Shown here: positions 10,501 through 19,170 of the stretch, piece by piece
Layout: each line of letters begins with the position of its first letter
Numbering within the stretch: the stretch's first letter is position 1
Assembly: GCF_001905665.1 (NCBI RefSeq)
Contig: NZ_LIVX01000001.1
Location: forward strand, 310,001 to 374,000
Direction: 5' to 3'
From: Streptomyces sp. CB02261
GTDB taxonomy: Bacteria; Actinomycetota; Actinomycetes; Streptomycetales; Streptomycetaceae
Length of the DNA stretch: 64,000 nt
Notes under the pieces: model-generated
The model's database searches: none
What the model saw: the letters and a program-made list of their open reading frames with translations, nothing else
Told to the model about the DNA's origin: nothing
Program-made: the position numbers and the translations under genes

Positions 10501-10962
10501 TGCGCCCTCTCAGATCCGGCGCGGAGGTACGGGGCGAGCGGGAGGAGGCCGAGCCGTAGGTACCGCCGCACACACGGGGGGAGAAACCGCGGGAATCGCT
10601 CGTTGTCTCCGTGAACTCCGCGTCACTTTAGTCCACGGGGCGCGCCGGTCAATCAACCGGCTGGCGCGTCGCACGGCGCCGGCGGCCGCCCGGACATTCC
10701 GGGCGACCGGCCTGTTCGGGGCCTGTCCACCGACGTCCGGGGCTCAGCTCGCCACGGGGCGCGACGGCGTCCTCCGCCCCCTCTCGCAGCGGGTCGGCCG
10801 GCGACCGGCCCGGCGTAAACACCTCAAGCCCGGCATATCCCTCGCACTTGTCCGCAGGCGAGTGACACGACCCCGCACGGCGAACAAGAATGCTCGGGTG
10901 ACACCCCCCGAATGTTTCCACGGGGGCAGGTGTCCGTGTTCCGGAAGGCCGAGGAGGGCCGG
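10501..10962. other. Divergent intergenic region between rsmH and the MoxR gene
   Basis: This 462-base stretch separates two divergent operons. It holds the candidate dcw promoter at 10625-10652 on the minus strand. I found no convincing promoter for the plus-strand MoxR operon. A 90-codon minus-strand frame at 10649-10921 has no recognisable motif or ribosome site, so I do not call it. Confidence 0.5.
10625..10652 (-). promoter_or_regulatory. Candidate housekeeping promoter of the dcw cluster
   Basis: On the minus strand TTGACC (10652-10647) and TAAAGT (10630-10625) are separated by 16 bases, a good match to a principal-sigma (HrdB-like) promoter. Transcription would start near 10618 and leave a leader of about 118 bases before the rsmH TTG start. 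This is pattern matching only. Confidence 0.5.
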
Positions 10963-11979
<1,017 letters not shown>

Positions 11980-11993
11980 TGGGAGGCGCTGCC

Positions 11994-13334
11994 GTGCCGG
12001 ACGGACAGCGGGACGACGAGGACGACCGGGGCGGTCTGCGGACCGCCCTCGGCGGTCTCACCACCCGTGGCCGCTCCTTCCTCGCCGCCGGGGTGGCCGC
12101 CGCCGTCTGCGCGTACGTCCTCGGCCAGGCCGACCTGCTGCGCGTCGGGCTGCTGCTCGCCACGCTGCCGCTGATCTGCGTCCTCGTGCTGCACCGCACC
12201 CGCTACCGGGTCGCCGCCTCCCGCCGGCTCACCCCCCAGCGGGTGGAGGCGGGCACCGAGGCCCGGGTCCAGCTGCGGATGGAGAACGTCTCCAAGCTGC
12301 CCACCGGGCTGCTGATGCTCCAGGACCACGTGCCGTACATGCTGGGGCCCCGCCCCCGTTTCGTCCTCGACCGGGTCGAGGCGGGCGGGCGGCGCGAGGT
12401 GTCCTACCGGGTCCGCTCCGACCTGCGCGGCCGCTTCCCGCTCGGTCCGCTCCAGCTGCGGCTCAACGACCCGTTCGGGATGTGCGAGCTGACCCGTTCG
12501 TTCAGCGCGTACGACACCCTCACCGTCGTGCCGAGGACCGAGAGCCTGCCGCCGGTGAAGCTCGTCGGCGAGACCTCGGGGTACGGCGACGGGCAGCAGC
12601 GTTCGCTCGCCCTCGCCGGAGACGACGACATCATCCCGCGCGCCTACCGCCACGGTGACGACCTGCGCCGGGTGCACTGGCGTTCCACCGCCCGCTACGG
12701 CGAGCTGATGGTCCGCCGCGAGGAGCAGCCGCAGCGGGCCCGCTGCACGGTGCTCCTCGACACCCGCCGGGTCGCCTACCAGGGTTCCGGCCCCGACTCC
12801 GCCTTCGAGTGGGCGGTCTCCGGAGCCGCCTCCTCGCTGGTCCACATGCTGGAGCGCGGCTACGCCGTCCGGCTGGTCACCGACACCGGCAGCGCCGTGC
12901 CCGGCGAGGGCTCCGACGGCTTCGCCGCCTCGGCACTGGACTCGGCCGAATCGGCCGGTCTCCTCATGGACACCCTCGCGGTCGTCGACCACTCCGAGGG
13001 CGGCGGGCTCTCCCGGGCGTCCGACGTCCTGCGGGGCGGCGACGAAGGACTGCTCATCGCCTTCGTCGGCGACCTCGACGAGGAACAGGCCGCCCTCGCC
13101 GCCCGGATGCGCGGCCGCGCCGGAGCGGCCGTCGCCTTCGTCCTGGACTCCGGGGCCTGGCTCACCGGCGGCTCGGTCGCCGGGGCGGTCGAGGACCGCG
13201 TACAGCAGCTGCGCGAGGCGGGCTGGACGGCGCTGGCCGTACCGCCCGGCGCGCGGCTCGCCGACCTGTGGCAGCAGGCGGCCGGAGTCCGCGCGGAGTC
13301 CGCCTCCGCCGACACCTACGGAGGATGGTCATGA
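11994..13334 (+). CDS. DUF58 domain membrane protein
   Basis: The 446 aa start with an acidic N-terminus (RDDEDDRGG) and two hydrophobic segments around residues 25-70. A large cytoplasmic part contains the DUF58 core, including RAYRHGDDLRRVHWRSTARYGELMVRREEQ. The role is unknown, but DUF58 proteins accompany MoxR ATPases, and some have VWA-like folds. I chose the GTG at 11994 because GGGAGG sits seven bases upstream. A GTG at 11976 and an ATG at 11979 overlap the MoxR stop but lack a site. It overlaps the next gene as ATGA. Confidence 0.85.
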   Translation: MPDGQRDDEDDRGGLRTALGGLTTRGRSFLAAGVAAAVCAYVLGQADLLRVGLLLATLPLICVLVLHRTRYRVAASRRLTPQRVEAGTEARVQLRMENVSKLPTGLLMLQDHVPYMLGPRPRFVLDRVEAGGRREVSYRVRSDLRGRFPLGPLQLRLNDPFGMCELTRSFSAYDTLTVVPRTESLPPVKLVGETSGYGDGQQRSLALAGDDDIIPRAYRHGDDLRRVHWRSTARYGELMVRREEQPQRARCTVLLDTRRVAYQGSGPDSAFEWAVSGAASSLVHMLERGYAVRLVTDTGSAVPGEGSDGFAASALDSAESAGLLMDTLAVVDHSEGGGLSRASDVLRGGDEGLLIAFVGDLDEEQAALAARMRGRAGAAVAFVLDSGAWLTGGSVAGAVEDRVQQLREAGWTALAVPPGARLADLWQQAAGVRAESASADTYGGWS

Positions 13335-15745
13335 GCGGGCGCGCACGGCTGACCCTGGCCGCCTGGGCCGCCACCCTGATGGGGGCCGGAGCACTGCTCC
13401 CGCTGGTGAAGCCGGCCACCTGGATCTTCACCGCGGCCTTCGTCCTCGCCCTGGTGAGCGGAGCGGGCACGCTGGCCAGGCGGGCGCCGCTCGCCCGGCC
13501 GCTGACCCTGCTCGCCCAGATCGTCGTCGCGCTGCTCGCGCTGACCGTGATCTTCGCCCGGGAGCAGGCCGTCCTCTGGTTCCTCCCCGGCCCGCAGGTC
13601 TGGAGCCATGCCGCCGAGCTGTTCCGGGCGGGCGCCGAGGACGTCGGCCGGTACGCGATCCCCGCGCCGGACACCGAGGGGATCCGGCTCATGCTGGTCG
13701 GCGGTGTGGTCATGATCGGTCTCCTCGTGGACGCCCTGTCGGTGACCTTCCGCAAGGCGGCCCCGGCCGGTCTTCCGCTGCTCGCCCTGTACTCGGTGGC
13801 GGCCGGGCTCTCCGGCGGCGGCGCGGGCTGGCTCTGGTTCCTCCTCGCCGCCTCCGGCTATCTGCTGCTGCTCCTCGCGGAGGCCCGCGACCGGCTCTCC
13901 CAGTGGGGGCGGGTCTTCGGCGGCGCCCAGCGCTCCGGGCGGCCCGGCTCGGCCGTCGGGAGCGGCGGCCCCACCTTCGCGCCGGCCCGCACCGGCCGCC
14001 GGATCGGCGCCGTGGCCATGGGCGTCGCCCTGGTGGTCCCGCTCGCGCTGCCCGGCTTCACCGGCGGGCTGTTCGGCAACGGCGACGGCGAGGGCACCGG
14101 GGGCGTCGGCAAGGGCGGCACGATCTCGGCCGTGAACCCGCTGGTCTCCCTCCAGGACAACCTGCGCCAGCAGGAGGACCGGGAGGTCCTGCGCTACCGC
14201 ACCAACGCCCGCGACACCTCCGGCATGTACCTGCGGCTCGTCGCGCTCGACCAGTTCGACGGCACCTCGTGGAAGTCCTCGGTCCGGCCGATCGAGGACG
14301 TCCCCGAGCAGCTGCCCTGGCCGCAGGGGCTCTCCCAGGACGTCGAGATCACCGAGGTGACCACCAACTTCGTCGCCTCCGAGGGCTACGAGCAGAAGTG
14401 GCTGCCGATGCCGTACCCGGCGGGCCGCGTCGAGATCGACGGACGCTGGCGGTACGAGCCGGCCGGCCGGATGCTCGTCGGCGACGACAAGCAGACCACC
14501 CGGGGCGCCCGCTACCAGGTCTCCAGCCTGGACGTGCGGCCGACGCCGGACCGGCTCGCCGCGGCCGGGCCCGCACCGGAGAAGCTGCTCGCCGAGTACA
14601 CCAAGGTCCCGCCCTCGCTCCCGGCCGATGTGAAGGCGACCGCGCTGCGGGTGACCCAGGGCGCGGCGAACGACTACGAGCAGGCGGTGAAGCTCCAGAA
14701 CTGGTTCGCCCGGGACGGGGGCTTCCGCTACGACGTCGAGGTGGAGTCCGGCACCGGGGTGCAGGCGATCTCCCGCTTCCTGAAGGACAAGGAGGGCTTC
14801 TGCGTCCACTTCTCCTTCTCCATGGCGGCGATGGCCCGTTCGCTCGGCATCCCGGCCCGGGTCGCCGTGGGCTTCATGCCGGGCACGACGCAGACCGACG
14901 GATCGGTCTCGGTCGGCATCCGGGACGCGCACGCCTGGCCCGAGCTGTACTTCGAGGGCGCCGGCTGGACCCGGTTCGAGCCGACCCCGTCGCGGGGCTC
15001 CACCCCCGCGTACACCCGTGAGACCACGCCCTCCGGTACGGCCACCGGTCCCGCGCAGCCCCAGCAGAGCGCCTCGGCGCAGCCGTCCGCCGTGCCCAGC
15101 GCCTCGGAGAGCTGCACCGCGCAGATGCGGCGGCTCGGCGACTGCGGTCCGGAGGCGGCGGTGGGCGGGGTGTCCTCGGACGGCTCCGGCCCCGATCACC
15201 TGACGGTGGTCCTGCTGACGCTGGGGGCCCTGGTCGTGCTCTCCCTCCCCTTCCTTCCCCTGCTCTGGCGGACCCGGGTCCGGTCCCGGCGGCTCGGTTC
15301 GGAGGGTGCGCGCGGGCCCGGGGAGACGGCGGCGCGGACGCTCGCCGTCTGGCGGGAGATCAACGACACCGCCTGGGACTACGGGGTCGAGCCGGACGAG
15401 TCGCGGACGCCGAGGAACACGGCGGCGCGGATCGTCCGCCTGGGCGGACTGCGGGACGAGGCGGCGGACGCGGTGCACCGGGTGGCGGGGGCGGTGGAGG
15501 AGGTCCTGTACGCGCCTCGTCCGCGCCCGGCGGCAGGTCTCGCGGAGGATGCCGCGCGGGTACGGGCGGGCTTCCACGCCGCTGCGGACCGGCGCGGCCG
15601 GCTCCGGGCGAGCCTGGCACCGCGCTCGGCGGCGCGGGTCCGGTGGACGGCGTCGGCCCGCTGGTCGGCATGGTCGACGAACTGGGCGGTACGCCGCCAC
15701 GCGGCCCTCTCCCGCCTGCGCCGCACGGCCCCGAAGACGGGCTGA
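13331..15745 (+). CDS. Transglutaminase-like membrane protein (DUF3488/DUF4129 type)
   Basis: The 804 aa begin with several membrane segments in the first 240 residues. A large extracytoplasmic transglutaminase-core domain follows, then another membrane segment near residues 620-640 and a cytoplasmic tail. The Cys-His-Asp-type core is visible: KEGFCVHFSFSMAAMARSLG holds the cysteine and RDAHAWPELYF the histidine. A Ser/Thr/Pro/Gln-rich linker precedes the last membrane segment. The ATG at 13331 overlaps the DUF58 stop and follows GGAGG. Substrates are unknown; the MoxR-DUF58-transglutaminase trio suggests a common membrane-linked process. Confidence 0.88.
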   Translation: MSGRARLTLAAWAATLMGAGALLPLVKPATWIFTAAFVLALVSGAGTLARRAPLARPLTLLAQIVVALLALTVIFAREQAVLWFLPGPQVWSHAAELFRAGAEDVGRYAIPAPDTEGIRLMLVGGVVMIGLLVDALSVTFRKAAPAGLPLLALYSVAAGLSGGGAGWLWFLLAASGYLLLLLAEARDRLSQWGRVFGGAQRSGRPGSAVGSGGPTFAPARTGRRIGAVAMGVALVVPLALPGFTGGLFGNGDGEGTGGVGKGGTISAVNPLVSLQDNLRQQEDREVLRYRTNARDTSGMYLRLVALDQFDGTSWKSSVRPIEDVPEQLPWPQGLSQDVEITEVTTNFVASEGYEQKWLPMPYPAGRVEIDGRWRYEPAGRMLVGDDKQTTRGARYQVSSLDVRPTPDRLAAAGPAPEKLLAEYTKVPPSLPADVKATALRVTQGAANDYEQAVKLQNWFARDGGFRYDVEVESGTGVQAISRFLKDKEGFCVHFSFSMAAMARSLGIPARVAVGFMPGTTQTDGSVSVGIRDAHAWPELYFEGAGWTRFEPTPSRGSTPAYTRETTPSGTATGPAQPQQSASAQPSAVPSASESCTAQMRRLGDCGPEAAVGGVSSDGSGPDHLTVVLLTLGALVVLSLPFLPLLWRTRVRSRRLGSEGARGPGETAARTLAVWREINDTAWDYGVEPDESRTPRNTAARIVRLGGLRDEAADAVHRVAGAVEEVLYAPRPRPAAGLAEDAARVRAGFHAAADRRGRLRASLAPRSAARVRWTASARWSAWSTNWAVRRHAALSRLRRTAPKTG

Positions 15746-15751
15746 CCGACC

Positions 15752-15787
15752 TCCACACGGGCGGGACTCACCACCCGCCCGTGTGGA
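15752..15787 (+). terminator. Strong hairpin after the transglutaminase gene
   Basis: A perfect 14-base inverted repeat (15752-15765 and 15774-15787) with an 8-base loop starts six bases after the transglutaminase stop. It has no T-run, which is common for Streptomyces terminators. Confidence 0.75.
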
Positions 15788-15869
15788 CGTCCCGCGAGTG
15801 GTCCCGTCCCGCGGGGCGGGACGGGCGGGGGCGGCGCGGCCGGGTGCCGGCACAGCGGCTGGACATGGG

Positions 15870-15916
15870 CGAGCCCCGTAGGGCGCGCGCTCGGGGTGCG
15901 GGTCCTACGGGGCTCG
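15870..15916 (-). terminator. Hairpin after the DUF3040 gene, possibly bidirectional
   Basis: A perfect 13-base inverted repeat (15870-15882 and 15904-15916) with a 21-base loop lies 40 bases beyond the DUF3040 stop on the minus strand. It may end transcription from both convergent genes. Confidence 0.6.
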
Positions 15917-15955
15917 GCCTCGTCAGGTGTGTGCGGGGCTACCGCTCGCGGCCCG

Positions 15956-16360
15956 TCAGTGGCCGCCGCCCTGCTGTTCGTCGCGGCGGCGCTGCCACCG
16001 CTCTTCGATCCGGTTCATCATGGAGCGTCGCTGCCGGGTCTGACGGCCACCGGCCGCCACCCCGCCCTGGGCCGGCTGCTCACCGGGCTTCGGCGCCTTG
16101 CGCCATCCGGTGACCGCCAGGACCGCGCAGCCCAGCATGACGAGGAATCCCACCACGCTGATCCAGATCTGCTGTGCGACCATTCCGGCCATGAGGAGCG
16201 CGATACCCACCAGGAAGCCGGCGACTGCCTGGTAGACCCGTCGCCGGGTGTACGTACGCAGTCCGCTTCCCTCGAGCGCTGTCGCGAACTTGGGATCTTC
16301 GGCGTACAGCGCTCGCTCCATCTGCTCGAGCATTCGCTGCTCGTGCTCCGAGAGCGGCAC
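15956..16360 (-). CDS. DUF3040 small membrane protein
   Basis: The 134 aa start with PLSEHEQRMLEQMERALYAEDP, the hallmark of DUF3040. Two hydrophobic segments follow (residues about 42-60 and 64-84), then a basic, Gln/Arg-rich tail ending in QQGGGH. The function is unknown. The GTG at 16360 follows AGGAGG at six bases, a very strong site. The gene stands alone, convergent with the transglutaminase gene. Confidence 0.9.
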   Translation of the reverse strand: MPLSEHEQRMLEQMERALYAEDPKFATALEGSGLRTYTRRRVYQAVAGFLVGIALLMAGMVAQQIWISVVGFLVMLGCAVLAVTGWRKAPKPGEQPAQGGVAAGGRQTRQRRSMMNRIEERWQRRRDEQQGGGH

Positions 16361-16632
16361 GGAGTCCTCCTAGTCGTCGGTCGCGGGGGCGACCGGTTTG
16401 CGGCCCTTTCAGGATAGGCAGGGAATCGCCCCCGTGAAACCCGCCCTCAATGCCGAATAGCCAATCCGGGCCGCCATGCGGATCGGTTGCTGAGGCGTTG
16501 ATTCCCCAGCCCCTCACCTGTCATGCCGGATGCTGTCCCCCGATCATACGGGGCGCAGCCCGTAACGGGGCGGGCTGTGGCCTACTCCATGGAGTGCCGT
16601 CGCCCGCGACGCCGAACGGGTGGCCGTCCTGC

Positions 16633-17421
16633 TCAGGCCCGCTTCTCGCCCAGCACGTGCAGTTGCGTGGCGATCGCGTGGAAGGAGGCCAGCTCGGCGG
16701 CGGCCGCCTCCAGCTTCAGCAGGGCCTCCGCCGCACCGGGTTCGGTGTCGACGAGGACGCCGGGGACGAGGTCGGCGAAGACCCGGACGCCGTGCACGGC
16801 GCCGACCGCGAGTCCCGCCGCGTCGGCGAGTTCGGTGAGCTGCTCGGCGGTGAAGCGCCGGGGCACGGGGTCACCTGCGCCCCAGCGGCCCGCCGGGTCG
16901 TCGAGTGCGTGGCGGGCCTCGGTGAAGTGCCCGGCGAGGGCGCGGGCGAGGACGGCGCCGCCGAACCCGGCGGCGAGCAGGCTGAGGCTGCCGCCGGGCC
17001 GGAGGGCCGCGACCGCGTTCCGCACGCCCTCGGCGGGGTCGTCGACGTACTCCAGGACGCCGTGGCAGAGCACGGTGTCGTAGCTCTCGCGCCCGACCAC
17101 GTCGAAGAGGCCGCTGATGTCGCCCTGGACGCCGGTCACCCGGTCGGCGACGCCGGCCTCGGCGGCCCGGCGCTCCAGCGCGAAGAGCGCGTTGGGGCTG
17201 GGGTCGACGACGGTGACCCGGTGGCCGAGGCGGGCGACCGGCACCGCGAAGTTCCCGGAGCCGCCGCCCGTGTCGAGGACGTCGAGGCTGTCCTCGCCGG
17301 TGGCCTCGACCCGGCGGTCGAGGGCCTCCTTGAGGACGTCCCAGACGACGGCGGTACGCAGGGAGGCGCGCGACGGGCGCGACGACGTCTCTCGGCCGAA
17401 GGCAGGGGAAGGGTCCGGCAC
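16633..17421 (-). CDS. Class I SAM-dependent methyltransferase
   Basis: The 262 aa carry SAM motif I (VLDTGGGSGNFAVPVARLG), the acidic loop VTVVDPSPNAL, and motif IV/post-I elements (YDTVLCHGVLEYVDDP, then LRPGGSLSLLAAG). These are typical of a UbiE/CmoA-like Rossmann methyltransferase; the substrate cannot be read from the sequence. The GTG at 17421 follows GAGGAG at nine bases. It lies 67 bases downstream of the HEPN gene on the same strand and may be co-transcribed with it. Confidence 0.85.
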   Translation of the reverse strand: MPDPSPAFGRETSSRPSRASLRTAVVWDVLKEALDRRVEATGEDSLDVLDTGGGSGNFAVPVARLGHRVTVVDPSPNALFALERRAAEAGVADRVTGVQGDISGLFDVVGRESYDTVLCHGVLEYVDDPAEGVRNAVAALRPGGSLSLLAAGFGGAVLARALAGHFTEARHALDDPAGRWGAGDPVPRRFTAEQLTELADAAGLAVGAVHGVRVFADLVPGVLVDTEPGAAEALLKLEAAAAELASFHAIATQLHVLGEKRA

Positions 17422-17488
17422 GGCTGTTGACTCCTCGGTGACGGGTACGGACGCTCCCCACCCTATGGCCTCAGCCTCGGCTTTCGGA

Positions 17489-18016
17489 TCATCCGCCGGC
17501 CCCGTCCGGCCCCGGTCGGCGGGGCGGGACCGGCTGGAGGGCGAGCAGCCGCTCGACCAGGCGCAGGAAGAAGGAGGCGTCCCTGAGGAGGTCGTCGGCC
17601 TCGCGCCGGGTGGCGGCGCTCGCGATGCCGGCCTCGGCGCGGGCCCTGCGCTCGGCGCCCGAGGCGAAGAGGGCGCTCCACTCGGTCAGCTCGGGGGCCA
17701 GCTCGGCGAGGAGCTCCCAGGCGCTCCGTATCCGCTGTCGGCGGCGGCCGGTCTCGGGCAGGGCGCGGGCGGCGAGCACGGCGGCGGCGGCCCGCAGGGC
17801 GGCCAGGTGCGCGGCGGCGTACCGCTCGTGGGGACGGTCGAGGGTCGCGGCCTCGGCCAGTCCGGCACGGGCTTTGGCGAGGAGGTCGAGGGCGGCGGGC
17901 GGGGCGGCGGTGCGGCGCGGGACGGGGTGGATGTCGGACGCGGGCCCGGACTGCGCGGGGACGGTACGGCCCCCGGGGTGGCGGCGGGGCGCGGCTGCTG
18001 CGGAAGGGCTTGCCAT
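17489..18016 (-). CDS. SAV_6107-type HEPN domain protein
   Basis: The 175 aa match what I recall of the SAV_6107 HEPN family. A Pro/Arg/Ala-rich N-terminus of about 40 residues precedes an all-helical domain. Residues 65-70 (RYAAAH) fit the R-x4-H motif that forms the active site in HEPN ribonucleases. No nucleotidyltransferase (MNT) partner lies beside it. The ATG at 18016 follows AGGAGG. A promoter like those bound by PafBC in DNA damage lies upstream at 18065-18087. RNase activity and damage control are inference. Confidence 0.75.
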   Translation of the reverse strand: MASPSAAAAPRRHPGGRTVPAQSGPASDIHPVPRRTAAPPAALDLLAKARAGLAEAATLDRPHERYAAAHLAALRAAAAVLAARALPETGRRRQRIRSAWELLAELAPELTEWSALFASGAERRARAEAGIASAATRREADDLLRDASFFLRLVERLLALQPVPPRRPGPDGAGG

Positions 18017-18064
18017 GACGAGTCCTCCTGTCGTCGCGTGACGGCGCTGTGGCCGTATGTGTCC

Positions 18065-18087
18065 ATCGTGCCCGACCCCACTGACAA
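18065..18087 (-). promoter_or_regulatory. PafBC (RecA-NDp) type promoter candidate for the HEPN gene
   Basis: On the minus strand TTGTCAGTG (18087-18079) is followed after eight bases by CACGAT (18070-18065). The actinobacterial DNA-damage promoter bound by PafBC is, as I recall it, TTGTCRGTG-N8-TANNNT. The upstream half matches fully; the -10 has C for T at its first position. It lies about 49 bases before the HEPN ATG. Confidence 0.55.
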
Positions 18088-18105
18088 CGCCGCCGACCTG
18101 GGCTT

Positions 18106-18134
18106 TTGCCTGGAAACCGGGTCCGGGGTAGTTT
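18106..18134 (+). promoter_or_regulatory. Promoter of the ABC-YhgE operon
   Basis: TTGCCT (18106-18111) and TAGTTT (18129-18134) are 17 bases apart, a good fit for a housekeeping sigma promoter. The palindrome at 18136-18155 begins directly after the -10, where a repressor would block transcription start. Confidence 0.6.
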
Positions 18135-18135
18135 T

Positions 18136-18155
18136 TGCACTGACCAGTCAGTTCA
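18136..18155. promoter_or_regulatory. TetR-type operator palindrome
   Basis: This is a 20-base near-perfect palindrome. The core ACTGAC-CA-GTCAGT is flanked by TG and CA, and only one outer base pair and the central dinucleotide break symmetry. Such sites are typical of TetR-family repressors. The likely regulator is the TetR protein encoded at 21273-21881, the last gene of the same cluster. Confidence 0.65.
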
Positions 18156-18180
18156 AAAATGGGGAACAGGGGGTGGGCCC

Positions 18181-19170
18181 GTGGGAGCGGAAGCCGAGGA
18201 GCGACCGCACGGTGCCGCCGTCGTCGCGGACGGCTTCGGACTGAAGGGGCCGCGCGGCTGGGCCTTCCGGGAGGTCTCCTTCCGGGCCGAGCCGGGCTCG
18301 CTGGTGACGATCGAGGGACCCTCGGGTTCGGGCCGCACCTGTCTGCTGCTCGCGCTCACGGGCCGGATGAAGGCCCAGGAGGGTTCCGCCGAGGTGGGCG
18401 GCCTCCCGCTGCCCCGGAAGATGGCCGCGGTCCGCAGGATCAGCGCCCTCGGGCAGGTGCCAGGCGTCAGCGAGCTGGATCCCGCGTTCACGGTCGCCGA
18501 GCACCTGCGCGAGCGGGCCCTGCTCCAGCGCCGCTACGACGGTTCCGTCCGGGCCCTCCTGCGGCGCCCGGCCGAACGGGCCGCGGCGACCCGGGCCCGG
18601 ATCGATGAGGCCGTGGCGGCCGCCGGGCTCGACCTCTCCGCGCTGCCGAAGGGCGAGCGGACCTCCGTACGCGATCTGGAGCGGCTGGAAGCGCTGCGGC
18701 TCTCGACCGCCCTGGCCCTGATCGGCCGCCCCCGGCTCCTCGCCGTGGACGACGCGGACCTGAAGCTCTCCGACGCCGACCGGGCCGAGGCCTGGGCCCT
18801 GCTGCGCTCGGTGGCCGCCGCCGGGACGACCGTCCTCGCCGTCTGCAGCGAGGCTCCCGAGGACGCCCTGCGGATCACCACGCTCGCGGCCACGACGGAT
18901 CCGGCCGAGCCGGATCCGGGCGCGACGGAAGCGGACGTGACGGAAGCGGCGGCGAATCCGGACGCGACGGAAGCGGACGCGGCGGAGCCGAAGGCGCCGG
19001 CCGAGAAGCCCGCGCCCGACGCGGACACCGACGCCGCCACCCCCGACGCGGCCGAGACCGACACCGGAACCGGCACCGGCACCGGCACCGGAACCAGCAC
19101 CAGCACCAGCACCGACCACACGACCGAGGAGGGGGCGGCCGATGCGCTCGCCGAAACTGGCCGCGCTTGA
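18181..19170 (+). CDS. Degenerate ABC-type ATP-binding protein with acidic Ala/Thr-rich tail
   Basis: The first 235 residues resemble an ABC ATPase, but key positions have drifted. Walker A reads GPSGSGRT, with Arg52 in place of lysine. Walker B (LLAVDDAD, near residue 187) has Asp where the catalytic Glu should be, and no LSGGQ signature is visible. Residues from about 238 to 329 are an acidic repeat-like tail of Ala, Asp, Glu and Thr with TGTGTGT. The GTG at 18181 is preceded by a G-rich site. The gene overlaps the YhgE gene by 29 bases, so the two are probably coupled. It may be a poor or inactive ATPase. Confidence 0.7.
   Translation: MGAEAEERPHGAAVVADGFGLKGPRGWAFREVSFRAEPGSLVTIEGPSGSGRTCLLLALTGRMKAQEGSAEVGGLPLPRKMAAVRRISALGQVPGVSELDPAFTVAEHLRERALLQRRYDGSVRALLRRPAERAAATRARIDEAVAAAGLDLSALPKGERTSVRDLERLEALRLSTALALIGRPRLLAVDDADLKLSDADRAEAWALLRSVAAAGTTVLAVCSEAPEDALRITTLAATTDPAEPDPGATEADVTEAAANPDATEADAAEPKAPAEKPAPDADTDAATPDAAETDTGTGTGTGTGTSTSTSTDHTTEEGAADALAETGRA

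Noticed and set aside
10649..10921. 90-codon minus-strand frame in the rsmH-MoxR gap
   Set aside because: No ribosome site, no motif and no conservation evidence; the region is better explained as a divergent promoter region.
13316..15853. 845-codon minus-strand frame opposite the transglutaminase gene
   Set aside because: No motif, extreme Gly/Arg/Val content, and the opposite frame carries clear transglutaminase and membrane signatures.
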